A stretch of DNA of 58,473 bases from Micromonospora phaseoli. Its GTDB lineage: Bacteria > Actinomycetota > Actinomycetes > Mycobacteriales > Micromonosporaceae. Under the pieces are notes generated by a model, which saw nothing but the letters and a program-made list of their open reading frames with translations, did not search any database and was not told the origin of the DNA. Made by a program: the position numbers and the translations under genes. This document shows, one piece after another, positions 19,872 to 27,908 of this stretch. The stretch spans positions 1 through 58,473 of the forward strand of contig NZ_FNYV01000018.1 of NCBI RefSeq assembly GCF_900109115.1. Reading direction: 5' to 3'. Position 1 is the first letter of the stretch. The number at the start of each line of letters is the position of its first letter.

Positions 19872-20662
19872 TCGATTTTGAGTCGGCGGCCCAGGAGCTG
19901 ACCGAGGCTCGGGAGACCGGCAAGCCCTGCCCGCCGCTGCGGGGCCGGCTGATCCCGGCGGGGGACGTCGGGTCCGCGTACCGGGTGCAGCAGCTTCAGG
20001 TCCGCGAGTGGCTGGCGGCCGGGCAACGCCGGGTGGGCGCGAAGATCGGGCTGACCTCCCGGGTGGTACAGGAGAGCTTCGGCGTCTACGAGCCGGACTT
20101 CGGGGTGCTCACCGACGCCATGGCGGTGCCCGACGGCGTCGAGGTCGACCTCGACCGGTTGCGGCAACCCCGGGTGGAGGCGGAGATCGCCTTCGTGCTC
20201 GGCACCGACCTGCCCGACGACCGGGTCACCACGGTCGACCTGCTGCGCGCGGTCGACCACCTGCTGCCGGCCATCGAGATCGTCGACTCGCGGGTGGCCG
20301 ACTGGGACATCTCCATCGTGGACACCGTGGCGGACAACGCATCCAGCGGGCTGTTCGTGCTCGGCACCACGCCCCGCCGGCCGGCCGAGGTGGACCTGCG
20401 ACTGGCCGGCATGGTGCTGGAACGGGCCGGCGAGCCGGTGTCGGTCGGCGCCGGGGCGGCCTGCCTCGGCAATCCGCTGCACGCGTTGGCCTGGTTGGCC
20501 GGCACGATGGCCCGTGCCGGTGACCCGCTGCGCGCCGGTGACCTGGTGCTCTCCGGCGCGCTCGGACCGATGGTGGCGGTGACGCCGGGCGCGGCCTACG
20601 AGGCCCGCATCTCCGGCCTCGGCTCGGTCCGGACCTGCTTCTCCCGACCGGAGGATTCCTGA
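19868..20662 (+). CDS. 2-Oxopent-4-enoate hydratase (MhpD/fumarylacetoacetate hydrolase family)
   Basis: A 264-residue member of the hydratase/decarboxylase family. It adds water to 2-oxopent-4-enoate, giving 4-hydroxy-2-oxovalerate. Family features are KIGLTSRVVQESFGVYEPDF, RVEAEIAFVLG (acidic metal ligands) and AIEIVDSR. A paralogue three genes downstream (22640-23413) has a different N-terminus and is assigned as the decarboxylase. The two could be swapped, but operon order supports this choice. Translationally coupled on both sides (ATGA, then TGATG). Confidence 0.85.
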   Translation: MIDFESAAQELTEARETGKPCPPLRGRLIPAGDVGSAYRVQQLQVREWLAAGQRRVGAKIGLTSRVVQESFGVYEPDFGVLTDAMAVPDGVEVDLDRLRQPRVEAEIAFVLGTDLPDDRVTTVDLLRAVDHLLPAIEIVDSRVADWDISIVDTVADNASSGLFVLGTTPRRPAEVDLRLAGMVLERAGEPVSVGAGAACLGNPLHALAWLAGTMARAGDPLRAGDLVLSGALGPMVAVTPGAAYEARISGLGSVRTCFSRPEDS

Positions 20663-21591
20663 TGAGCACGGGTGTGGCGGTCATCGGGTCGGGCAACATC
20701 GGCACCGATTTGATGATCAAGGTGCTCCGGCTGTCGGACTCCCTGCGGATGGTCGCGATGGCCGGCATCGATCCGGACTCCGACGGGCTCGCCCGGGCCC
20801 GCCGGCTCGGCGTGGCGACCACGGCGCACGGGGTGGACGGGCTGGTCGCGATGCCCGAGTTCGCCGACGTGGCGCTGGTCTTCGACGCCACCTCGGCCGG
20901 CGCGCACCGGCACAACGACGCGGTGCTGCGCGCCCACGGGCGTACGGTCGTCGACCTGACCCCGGCAGCCATCGGCCCGTACGTGGTGCCGCCGGTCAAC
21001 CTGGACGAGCATCTGAGCGAGACGAACCTGAACATGGTCACCTGCGGTGGGCAGGCGACCGTGCCGATCGTGGCCGCGGTACGCCGGGTCACCCCGGTCG
21101 CGTACGGCGAGATCGTCGCCTCGATCGCCTCGCGCTCGGCCGGCCCGGGGACCCGGGCCAACATCGACGAGTTCACCGAGACCACCGCCCGGGCGATCGA
21201 GGTGGTCGGCGGCGCCGACCGGGGTAAGGCGATCATCGTGCTCAACCCGGCCGACCCGCCGCTGTTGATGCGGGACACGGTCTACTGCCTCTGCCCGGAC
21301 GCCGACGCCGATCGCAGCGCCATCGCCGCCTCGGTGGCGGAGATGGTGGCGACCGTGCAGGAGTACGTCCCTGGCTACCGCCTCAAGCAGGACGTGCAGT
21401 TCGACCGGGTGGACACCTACGTGCCGTCGCTGGGTGGCCGCCTGACCGGGCTGCAGGTGTCGGTCTTCCTGGAGGTCTCCGGGGCCGGCCACTACCTGCC
21501 CGCGTACGCCGGGAACCTGGACATCATGACCTCGGCCGCGCTGCGCACCGCGGAGCGGTTGGTCGCCCACCGAAAGGCGATGCTTCCATGA
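20662..21591 (+). CDS. mhpF: Acetaldehyde dehydrogenase (acylating)
   Basis: A 309-residue NAD- and CoA-dependent enzyme converting acetaldehyde to acetyl-CoA. The Rossmann motif is VIGSGNIGTDL at the N-terminus; the catalytic cysteine is Cys128 in NMVTCGGQATVP; LDIMTSAAL near the end is a family block. It normally forms a channelling complex with the next gene product, the 4-hydroxy-2-oxovalerate aldolase, so acetaldehyde is not released. Starts one base inside the previous stop and overlaps the aldolase start by four bases. Confidence 0.95.
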   Translation: MSTGVAVIGSGNIGTDLMIKVLRLSDSLRMVAMAGIDPDSDGLARARRLGVATTAHGVDGLVAMPEFADVALVFDATSAGAHRHNDAVLRAHGRTVVDLTPAAIGPYVVPPVNLDEHLSETNLNMVTCGGQATVPIVAAVRRVTPVAYGEIVASIASRSAGPGTRANIDEFTETTARAIEVVGGADRGKAIIVLNPADPPLLMRDTVYCLCPDADADRSAIAASVAEMVATVQEYVPGYRLKQDVQFDRVDTYVPSLGGRLTGLQVSVFLEVSGAGHYLPAYAGNLDIMTSAALRTAERLVAHRKAMLP

Positions 21592-22643
21592 CCGAGCTGT
21601 ACATCCAGGATGTGACGCTGCGCGACGGCATGCACGCCATCGCCCACCGCTACACCGTCGACCAGGTCCGTACGATCGCCGCGGCGCTGGACGCGGCCGG
21701 GGTCGCCGCGATCGAGGTGGCGCACGGCGACGGCCTCGCCGGCTCCAGCGTCAACTACGGCCACGGCGCGGCCAGCGACGCCGAGTGGATCTCGGCGGCG
21801 GCCGAGGTGATGACGAACGCGAAGCTCACCACCCTGCTGCTGCCCGGCATCGGCACCATCGCCGACCTGAAGGCGGCCAGGGCGCTCGGGGTGACCAGCG
21901 TCCGGGTCGCCACCCACTGCACCGAGGCGGACATCTCCGCCCAGCACATCGCGTGGGCCCGCGAGCACGACATGGACGTGGCCGGTTTCCTGATGATGTC
22001 CCACATGAACGATCCGGCCGGGCTGGCCGCCCAGGCCCGGCTGATGGAGTCCTACGGCGCGCACTGCGTCTACGTCACCGACTCCGGCGGCCGGCTGCTG
22101 ATGTCCGACGTCGCGCAGCGGGTCGACGCGTACCGGCAGGTGCTGGAGCCGACCACGCAGATCGGCATCCACGCCCACCACAACCTCTCGCTCGGTGTCG
22201 CCAACAGCGTGGTCGCCGTCGAGCACGGCCGGGTCGCCGGCGCCGCTCCGGTCGGCTCCGCAGCCGGCCGGACGGTCCGGGTGGACGCCTCCCTGGCCGG
22301 CATGGGCGCCGGCGCCGGCAACGCGCCGCTGGAGGTCTTCGTCGCGGTCGCCGAGCTGCACGGCTGGAAGCACGGCTGCGACGTCTTCGCGCTGATGGAC
22401 GCCGCCGACGACGTCGTCCGCCCGTTGCAGGACCGGCCCGTCCAGGTCGACCGGGAAACCCTCTCCCTCGGGTACGCGGGGGTCTACTCCAGCTTCCTGC
22501 GGCACGCCGAACGCGCCTCGGAGCGTTACGGAGTGGACGTCCGCTCGATCCTGGTCGAGCTGGGTCGACGGCGGATGGTCGGCGGGCAGGAGGACATGAT
22601 CGTGGACGTGGCGTTGGACCTCGCGGGCAGGGGAGAGTCATGA
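21588..22643 (+). CDS. mhpE: 4-Hydroxy-2-oxovalerate aldolase
   Basis: A 351-residue metal-dependent class II aldolase that splits 4-hydroxy-2-oxovalerate into pyruvate and acetaldehyde. Arg12, Asp13 and His16 (TLRDGMHAIAH) with His195 and His197 (IHAHHNLSLG) are the catalytic and metal-binding residues of the BphI/DmpG family. Between AVEHG and VRVDASLAG there is an insertion of about 14 Ala/Gly-rich residues (215-228) that I do not recall in homologues. It should pair with the acylating acetaldehyde dehydrogenase encoded just upstream. Confidence 0.94.
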   Translation: MTELYIQDVTLRDGMHAIAHRYTVDQVRTIAAALDAAGVAAIEVAHGDGLAGSSVNYGHGAASDAEWISAAAEVMTNAKLTTLLLPGIGTIADLKAARALGVTSVRVATHCTEADISAQHIAWAREHDMDVAGFLMMSHMNDPAGLAAQARLMESYGAHCVYVTDSGGRLLMSDVAQRVDAYRQVLEPTTQIGIHAHHNLSLGVANSVVAVEHGRVAGAAPVGSAAGRTVRVDASLAGMGAGAGNAPLEVFVAVAELHGWKHGCDVFALMDAADDVVRPLQDRPVQVDRETLSLGYAGVYSSFLRHAERASERYGVDVRSILVELGRRRMVGGQEDMIVDVALDLAGRGES

Positions 22644-23413
22644 TCGGGCCGGACATCGCGGGGATCGCGGGCACGCTGGGCACGGCGGCCGACACGGCCA
22701 CCGCGGTACCGCAACTCGCCGCCGAGACCGGCCTCGACGTCGACGCCGCGTACGCGGTGCAGGCCGCCCTGGTGCAGCGTCGGCTGGACCGGGGGGAGCG
22801 GCTGGTCGGGCTCAAGATGGGGCTCACCAGCAAGGCCAAGATGGCCCAGGTCGGGGTGGACGAGGTCATCTGGGGTCGGCTCACCGACGTCATGCGGGTG
22901 CCCGACGGTGGCGCGGTGGACGTGGCCGGCTTCATCCACCCCCGGGTCGAACCGGAGGTGGCGTTCCTGCTGGACCGGCTCCCCGAGCCCGGTGAGCCGG
23001 TCGGCGACTTCACCGACGCGGTGCGCGCGGTCGCCCCGGCGATCGAGTTGATCGACTCCCGGTACGCGAACTTCACCTTCTCCCTGCCGGACGTGATCGC
23101 CGACAACACCTCGGCCGGCGCGTTCGTCGTCGGGCCGTGGTCGCCGGTGCCGGACGGGCTGGACAACCTGGGTGTGCTGCTGGAGATCGACGGGCGGGTG
23201 GCACAGGTCGGCTCGACAGCGGCGATCCTCGGTGACCCGCGCCGGGCACTCGACGAGGGCATCCGGCTGGCGGGGCGGCACGGGGTCCGGCTGCGCGAAG
23301 GCTGGGTCTTCCTGGCCGGCGCGGCGACGGCGGCAGTTCCGCTGCGTCGTGGCGCTCATGTGCGGGCGGTGGTCGAGAAGCTCGGTACCGCTTCGCTGCG
23401 GGCGCTGTCGTGA
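22640..23413 (+). CDS. 4-Oxalocrotonate decarboxylase (2-oxo-3-hexenedioate decarboxylase)
   Basis: A 257-residue member of the hydratase/decarboxylase family. It removes CO2 from 4-oxalocrotonate to give 2-oxopent-4-enoate, the substrate of the hydratase encoded upstream. The motif GLKMGLTSKAKM near the N-terminus, HPRVEPEVAFLL with acidic metal ligands, and AIELIDSRYANF are typical of the decarboxylase branch. Its place between aldolase and deaminase genes corresponds to nbaG. Overlaps neighbours by four bases on both sides (ATGA, GTGA). Confidence 0.87.
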   Translation: MIGPDIAGIAGTLGTAADTATAVPQLAAETGLDVDAAYAVQAALVQRRLDRGERLVGLKMGLTSKAKMAQVGVDEVIWGRLTDVMRVPDGGAVDVAGFIHPRVEPEVAFLLDRLPEPGEPVGDFTDAVRAVAPAIELIDSRYANFTFSLPDVIADNTSAGAFVVGPWSPVPDGLDNLGVLLEIDGRVAQVGSTAAILGDPRRALDEGIRLAGRHGVRLREGWVFLAGAATAAVPLRRGAHVRAVVEKLGTASLRALS

Positions 23414-23844
23414 ACGGTGGTGACGGGGCCCGGGTGGTCGCGGGGAAGGCGGTGCCGCGGGGGGCGTTTCCGCACGTGAAGGTGGCCGGCGGCTTCGTCT
23501 TCGTGTCGGGTACGTCGTCGCGGCGGCCGGACAACACGTTCGCCGGTGTGTCGGTGGACGAGTTCGGGACCACCGATCTGGACATCCGGGCGCAGACGCG
23601 GGCGGTGATCGAGAACCTCGCTGATCTGCTGCGGTCGGTGGGTGCCGAGCTGACCGACCTCGTCCAGGTCACCAGTTACCTGGTCAACATGAATGACTTC
23701 GGCGGGTACAACGAGGTGTGGGCGGAGTTCTTCGACGGGACCGGGCCGACCCGTACCACCGTCGCCGTGCACCAGCTGCCGCACCCGCACCTGCTGATCG
23801 AGATGCAGGCCGTCGCCCTGCGCCCAGAAGGAGGCCAGTCGTGA
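23410..23844 (+). CDS. 2-Aminomuconate deaminase, RidA family
   Basis: A 144-residue YjgF/RidA-fold protein. Family marks are GGFVFVSGTSSRRPD, the Arg-containing GPTRTTVAVHQLP and the end LIEMQAVAL. In this operon it is assigned as 2-aminomuconate deaminase, which releases ammonium and gives 4-oxalocrotonate. A general enamine/imine deaminase (RidA) is the alternative, but that would still suit 2-aminomuconate. The GTG start is fixed by a GTGA overlap with the decarboxylase gene. Confidence 0.87.
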   Translation: MNGGDGARVVAGKAVPRGAFPHVKVAGGFVFVSGTSSRRPDNTFAGVSVDEFGTTDLDIRAQTRAVIENLADLLRSVGAELTDLVQVTSYLVNMNDFGGYNEVWAEFFDGTGPTRTTVAVHQLPHPHLLIEMQAVALRPEGGQS

Positions 23845-24365
23845 GTGAGATCGCCGAGCCGTTCAGCTTCCCCGGGTGGATCGCAGAGAACCAGCACCTG
23901 TTGAAGCCGCCGGTGGGCAACAAGGAGATGCTGCCGGGCTCCGACGACTTCATCGTGATGGTGGTCGGTGGGCCGAACCAGCGCACCGACTTCCACGTCG
24001 ACCCGTACGAGGAGTTCTTCTACCAGGTCAAGGGCAACATGCACATCAACCTGATGCTGCCGGAGGGGCCGCGTACGGTGCACGTGCGCGAGGGGCAGAT
24101 GTGGATGCTGCCGCGTAACACCCCGCACTCGCCGCAGCGGCCGGAGGCCGGCTCGATCGGAATGGTGATCGAGCGGGTACGCGAGGAGGGGACGCTGGAG
24201 AAGTTCCAGTGGTACTGCCCCGAGTGCGGACACCGGGTGCACGAGGTGGAGTTGCAGGTCCGCGACATCGCCGCCGACCTGCCCCCGGTCTTCGGCGAGT
24301 TCTACGCCGACGAGGCCGCACGCACCTGCGCCAACTGCGGCACCCTGCACCCGGGCAAGGGCTGA
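23841..24365 (+). CDS. nbaC: 3-Hydroxyanthranilate 3,4-dioxygenase
   Basis: A 174-residue non-haem Fe(II) cupin that opens 3-hydroxyanthranilate to 2-amino-3-carboxymuconate semialdehyde (ACMS). Iron ligands are His52 (TDFHVDPYEEFF), Glu58 and His96 (NTPHSPQRP), one residue offset from the Ralstonia enzyme. A second rubredoxin-like iron site near the C-terminus is intact: CPECG (126/129) and CANCG (163/166). That second site is characteristic of the bacterial form. Start GTG overlaps the deaminase stop; the stop overlaps the next ATG by one base. Confidence 0.95.
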   Translation: MSEIAEPFSFPGWIAENQHLLKPPVGNKEMLPGSDDFIVMVVGGPNQRTDFHVDPYEEFFYQVKGNMHINLMLPEGPRTVHVREGQMWMLPRNTPHSPQRPEAGSIGMVIERVREEGTLEKFQWYCPECGHRVHEVELQVRDIAADLPPVFGEFYADEAARTCANCGTLHPGKG

Positions 24366-25414
24366 TGACGGATCCGGTCGCCGCAGCGCCGGCAGGACCC
24401 TCGCCGGTGGTGGATGTGCACACGCACCTCGTACCCAAGGGGTGGCCGGATCTGGCCGCGGCGTGCGGCGGCTCCGGCTGGCCCTGGTTGCGGATCGACT
24501 CGGAGCGGGCAGCCATGATCATGGTTGGCGAGACCGAGTTCCGGCCGGTCGGTGCGCAGTGTTGGGACGCGGACACCCGGCTGGCGGAGATGGCCGCCGA
24601 CGGCGTCGACGTGCAGGTGGTCTCGCCCACACCGGTCTTCTTCAGCTACGACCGCCCGGCCGACCAGGCGGCGAAGGTGGCCCGGATCTTCAACGACCTG
24701 ACCCTGGAGGTCACCGCGGCCGGCGGCGACCGGCTGCTGCCGTTCTGCCAGGTGCCGTTGCAGGACCCGGACGCGGCCTGCGCCGAGCTGGACCGCTGCC
24801 TGGCGGCCGGCCACCTCGGCGTGGAGATCGGCAACCACGTGGGTGACCGGGACCTGGACGACGCCGGCATCGTGACGTTCCTGACCCACTGTGCCGAGGT
24901 CGGTGCCCCGGTCTTCGTCCATCCGTGGGACATGGCCGGCGGACCCCGCCTCGACCGCTGGATGGCCCGGTGGCTGACCGGAATGCCCGCCGAGACCCAC
25001 CTGTCGGTGCTGGCGATGATCCTCGGTGGGGTCTTCGACCGGGTGCCGGAGACGTTACGGATCTGCTTCGCCCACGGCGGCGGCAGCTTCCCGTTCTGGC
25101 TCGGCCGTGCCGACAACGCCTGGCACCGGCGAGGTGATCTGGTACGCGGCGATTCCGCCGCCCCACCCAGCTCCTACGTCGACCGGTTCTCCGTCGACTC
25201 GGTGGTCTTCGCACCCCCGGCGCTGCGGCTGCTGGTCGACACCATGGGCGCCGACCGGGTGCTGCTGGGCAGCGACTACCCGTACCCGCTGGGCGAGCGC
25301 CCGGTCGGCCGGGTGGTCCATGAGGCCGACTTCCTCACCGACGCCCAGCGCAACCTGCTGCTCGGCGGCAACGCCCTACGGTTCCTCGGGCAGATGTCAC
25401 CAGGGCGGCAGTAG
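24365..25414 (+). CDS. nbaD: 2-Amino-3-carboxymuconate-6-semialdehyde decarboxylase (ACMSD)
   Basis: A 349-residue amidohydrolase-fold Zn enzyme that decarboxylates ACMS to 2-aminomuconate semialdehyde. This prevents spontaneous cyclisation to quinolinate, so the operon is catabolic rather than a route to NAD. Metal and catalytic residues fit the Pseudomonas enzyme: His19 and His21 (VDVHTHLVP), His186 (FVHPWDM), His237 (AHGGGSFP) and Asp304 (GSDYPYPLG). It closes the continuously overlapping part of the operon. 85 bases separate it from the amidase gene. Confidence 0.94.
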   Translation: MTDPVAAAPAGPSPVVDVHTHLVPKGWPDLAAACGGSGWPWLRIDSERAAMIMVGETEFRPVGAQCWDADTRLAEMAADGVDVQVVSPTPVFFSYDRPADQAAKVARIFNDLTLEVTAAGGDRLLPFCQVPLQDPDAACAELDRCLAAGHLGVEIGNHVGDRDLDDAGIVTFLTHCAEVGAPVFVHPWDMAGGPRLDRWMARWLTGMPAETHLSVLAMILGGVFDRVPETLRICFAHGGGSFPFWLGRADNAWHRRGDLVRGDSAAPPSSYVDRFSVDSVVFAPPALRLLVDTMGADRVLLGSDYPYPLGERPVGRVVHEADFLTDAQRNLLLGGNALRFLGQMSPGRQ

Positions 25415-25499
25415 CCGCCGGGTACGCGGCGACCGTTCCTGACGCCGCGCCGCTCGTGTCGACGCGGCAGCGAGTTGCCTGAGCGGGCAGGATGGCGAC

Positions 25500-26963
25500 A
25501 TGGCCGAGCCGCACGACCTGACCGCGCTGGAGCAGGCCGCCGCGCTCGCCCGTGGCGAGCTGTCCAGCCTGGACCTGGTCGAGCATCACCTGCGGCGGGT
25601 CGACGCGCTCGGTGACACCGTCGGTGCCTTCGTGACCGTCACCGCGGAGCTGGCTCGCGAGGCCGCGCGGGCCGCCGACACGACACCGGCCGATCAGCGC
25701 GGTCCGCTGCACGGCGTACCGACGGCCATCAAGGACCTGACGTTGACCGCCGGCGTACGCACCACCTTCGGCTCGGCCGCGTTCGCGGACTTCGTGCCGC
25801 CGGTCGACGCCGACGTGGTGCGATTCATCCGGGCGGCCGGACTGGTCAGTCTCGGCAAGACCACCACCTCCGAGCTGGGCTGCTCGCTCTACTGCGAGAC
25901 GACGGTGGCCCCGCCGGCCCGCAACCCGTGGGAGTTGGCGTACACCGCGGGTGGTTCCAGCGGCGGCGCGGCGGCGGCCGTGGCGGCGGGGCTGGTGCCG
26001 GTGGCGCAGGGCTCCGACGGCGGCGGCTCGCTGCGCATCCCGGCGTCGCTGTGCGGCCTGATCGGGTACAAGCCCAGCCGTGGGGTGGTCTCCGGCGGTC
26101 CGCTCGGCTTCGGCGCCTTCGGCCTGCCGACCAGCGGCCCGATCGGCCGGACCGTCGCCGACGTGGCCGCGCTGCTGGACGTGCTGGCCGAGCCGGTACC
26201 CGGCGAACCGTACCTGCCGCCCCTGCCGCCACCGGGCGGCTACCTGGGCGCGGCCCGGGCCGCCGACCCCGGGCGGCTGCGGATCGGCCGGTTCACCACC
26301 CCGATGCTCGCCGACGAACCGGTCCATCCGGACTGCGTCGCCGCGGTGGACCGGGCCGCCGCCCTGCTCACCGCCGCCGGCCACGAGGTCATCGAGGTGC
26401 CGGCGCCGCTCGGCCCCCAGGTCTGGCCACTGTTCGAGATCGTCTGGCACGTCCTCGCGCTCGCGCCCGTGCCGCCGCAGCGGGAGGCCGAACTGCTGCC
26501 GCTGACCCGCTTCCTGCGCGCCCGGGCCGCCGGCATCTCCGCCGGCACGCTGACCGCGACGCTGGGCGAGATCCAGGCCCAGGTACGCCTCGGTGCGCGC
26601 CGCACCGCCGGCTGCGACCTGCTGCTCTGCCCCACCCTGGCAGCTCCACAGGCCCCGGTCGGCTGGTTCACCCAGGGACGGACCCCGGAGGAGGACTTCG
26701 ACCGGCAACGTCGATTCTCCCCGTACTGCGCCGTCTTCAACGTCACGGGCGAACCGTCCGTCTCGCTGCCGGTGGGGGTGACCGCCGAGGGACTGCCGGT
26801 CGGCGTGTTGCTCACCGCTCGGTACGGCGACGACGCGAGACTGATCGCGACCGCTGCGCAACTGGAGCGCTCCAGTGGCGGATGGGATCAGCACCCCGCA
26901 ATCTGGCGGAGCGTCGCCTCCGCTAACGTGAATGGCAGTGGAGTCGGGAGGTCACCGTGGTGA
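25500..26963 (+). CDS. Amidase, amidase-signature family
   Basis: A 487-residue amidase with the Ser-cisSer-Lys triad: Lys78 (PTAIKDLT), the GGSSGG loop (151-156) and nucleophile Ser177 (GSDGGGSLRIPAS). The substrate is unknown. It follows the tryptophan operon in the same direction and may be co-transcribed. Because no kynurenine formamidase gene is seen nearby, it is a possible candidate for N-formylkynurenine hydrolysis, although known formamidases belong to other folds. The last 10 residues extend past the usual family end and overlap a possible start of the next frame. Confidence 0.88.
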   Translation: MAEPHDLTALEQAAALARGELSSLDLVEHHLRRVDALGDTVGAFVTVTAELAREAARAADTTPADQRGPLHGVPTAIKDLTLTAGVRTTFGSAAFADFVPPVDADVVRFIRAAGLVSLGKTTTSELGCSLYCETTVAPPARNPWELAYTAGGSSGGAAAAVAAGLVPVAQGSDGGGSLRIPASLCGLIGYKPSRGVVSGGPLGFGAFGLPTSGPIGRTVADVAALLDVLAEPVPGEPYLPPLPPPGGYLGAARAADPGRLRIGRFTTPMLADEPVHPDCVAAVDRAAALLTAAGHEVIEVPAPLGPQVWPLFEIVWHVLALAPVPPQREAELLPLTRFLRARAAGISAGTLTATLGEIQAQVRLGARRTAGCDLLLCPTLAAPQAPVGWFTQGRTPEEDFDRQRRFSPYCAVFNVTGEPSVSLPVGVTAEGLPVGVLLTARYGDDARLIATAAQLERSSGGWDQHPAIWRSVASANVNGSGVGRSPW

Positions 26964-27009
26964 TCGGCCACCCGACCCGGTCGAAGGTTTCTCTTTCCGC
27001 CTGGGGGCG

Positions 27010-27321
27010 TTGGGATTGTCTGTAACCGACACGTTGCTGGTCTTCGTCGGCATCCCGGCAGCCGTCGTGCTGGTGATCGCCGGCCTCGTCTACGCGGGCA
27101 GCCGCGGCGGTGGTGGCGGCGGTGCCAAGCGGTACCGGCCCGGCCGACCGTTCAGCTTCACACCGGTGTGGTTCCTCGGCCGTCCCGAGGAGTTGGCCGA
27201 CTCCGCCGGTACCGCGCTGTCGGTGGGGGCACAGGCGCCCGCACTGACCAGCCACAAGCAGGAACAGGCCGGCGTCGAGGCACCGGCTGGTGGAACCGGA
27301 GGCGCAAGTGACCGTTGGTGA
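27010..27321 (+). CDS. Small single-pass membrane protein (possible CtaJ-like oxidase subunit)
   Basis: About 103 residues. One TM helix near the N-terminus (TLLVFVGIPAAVVLVIAGLV) is followed by a Gly-rich turn, then KRYRPGRPFSFTPVWFL and a polar tail ending GGASDRW. The layout and tail resemble small accessory subunits of the actinobacterial aa3 oxidase (CtaJ type), but this is from memory and weak. TTG 27010 or TTG 27016 fit, with GGGGG upstream; a longer frame from 26932 would overlap the amidase gene. It overlaps the next gene by 14 bases. Confidence 0.6.
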   Translation: MGLSVTDTLLVFVGIPAAVVLVIAGLVYAGSRGGGGGGAKRYRPGRPFSFTPVWFLGRPEELADSAGTALSVGAQAPALTSHKQEQAGVEAPAGGTGGASDRW

Positions 27322-27721
27322 GAAGCAGGCCGAGGCCGGGACGGACACGCCGCCCGACGTGCTCGACGGGCCGTTCTCGACCCGTCAGCTGCTGCGCATC
27401 GACGAGGCGCTCCGGTTGGCCGACCGGACGACCGGCCTGGTCTTCTCGGTCTTCGTGGGCGGCCTCGACGAGCCGATCCGGGAGCACGCGGAGCGGCTGC
27501 ACCGGCAGCTCGCCGAGCCCGACCGTTCGGTGCTCATCGCGGTCTCGCCGAACCAGCGGCAGCTGGAGATCGTGACCGGCCGGTACGCCCGCAAGCGCGT
27601 CCCGGACACGTACGCCAAGATCGCCGCGCTGTCGATGGTGGCCTCGTTCGGCGGCGGCGACCTCGCCGGCGGGGTCATCCAGGGGCTCGACCAGCTCTCC
27701 CGGTACGCCGGCAAGGGCTGA
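27308..27721 (+). CDS. DUF5130-like conserved protein
   Basis: A 137-residue soluble protein of unknown function, similar to the actinobacterial DUF5130 family (M. tuberculosis Rv2468c type, from memory). Visible blocks are LRIDEALRLADRTTGLVFS, SVLIAVSPNQRQLEIVTG and GDLAGGVIQGLDQL. The middle part resembles a TPM-like fold. GTG 27308 is chosen because GGAGG lies five bases upstream; GTG 27290 is in frame. A strong terminator follows 19 bases after the stop. It precedes pepN on the opposite strand, as in mycobacteria. Confidence 0.78.
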   Translation: MTVGEKQAEAGTDTPPDVLDGPFSTRQLLRIDEALRLADRTTGLVFSVFVGGLDEPIREHAERLHRQLAEPDRSVLIAVSPNQRQLEIVTGRYARKRVPDTYAKIAALSMVASFGGGDLAGGVIQGLDQLSRYAGKG

Positions 27722-27739
27722 GCGTCTCGATCACGACAG

Positions 27740-27772
27740 AGCCCGGCCCCGACGCGAGGGGTCGGGCTTTCT
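27740..27772 (+). terminator. Rho-independent terminator
   Basis: AGCCCGGCCCC (27740-27750) pairs with GGGGTCGGGCT (27758-27768) with one G-U pair around a 7-base loop, followed by TTCTC. It ends the transcript containing the DUF5130-like gene. Confidence 0.8.
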
Positions 27773-27854
27773 CGTGCGGAGATCAGCGTGGCCAGACGGA
27801 CGGGTCGATCCGCATCGACCACGGCTCGGTTGCCCACGCCCCGGCGGCGACGAC

Positions 27855-27898
27855 ACCGGCCCGGGAGCGTCGCGTGTCCACGACGCCCCCGGGCCGGT
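27855..27898 (-). terminator. Hairpin downstream of pepN
   Basis: ACCGGCCCGGG (27855-27865) is the reverse complement of 27888-27898, and an inner CGTCG/CGACG pair extends the stem past a 2-base internal loop. It lies 11 bases beyond the pepN stop on the minus strand and has no T-run. Confidence 0.6.
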
Positions 27899-27908
27899 TG
27901 GTCCTGCG

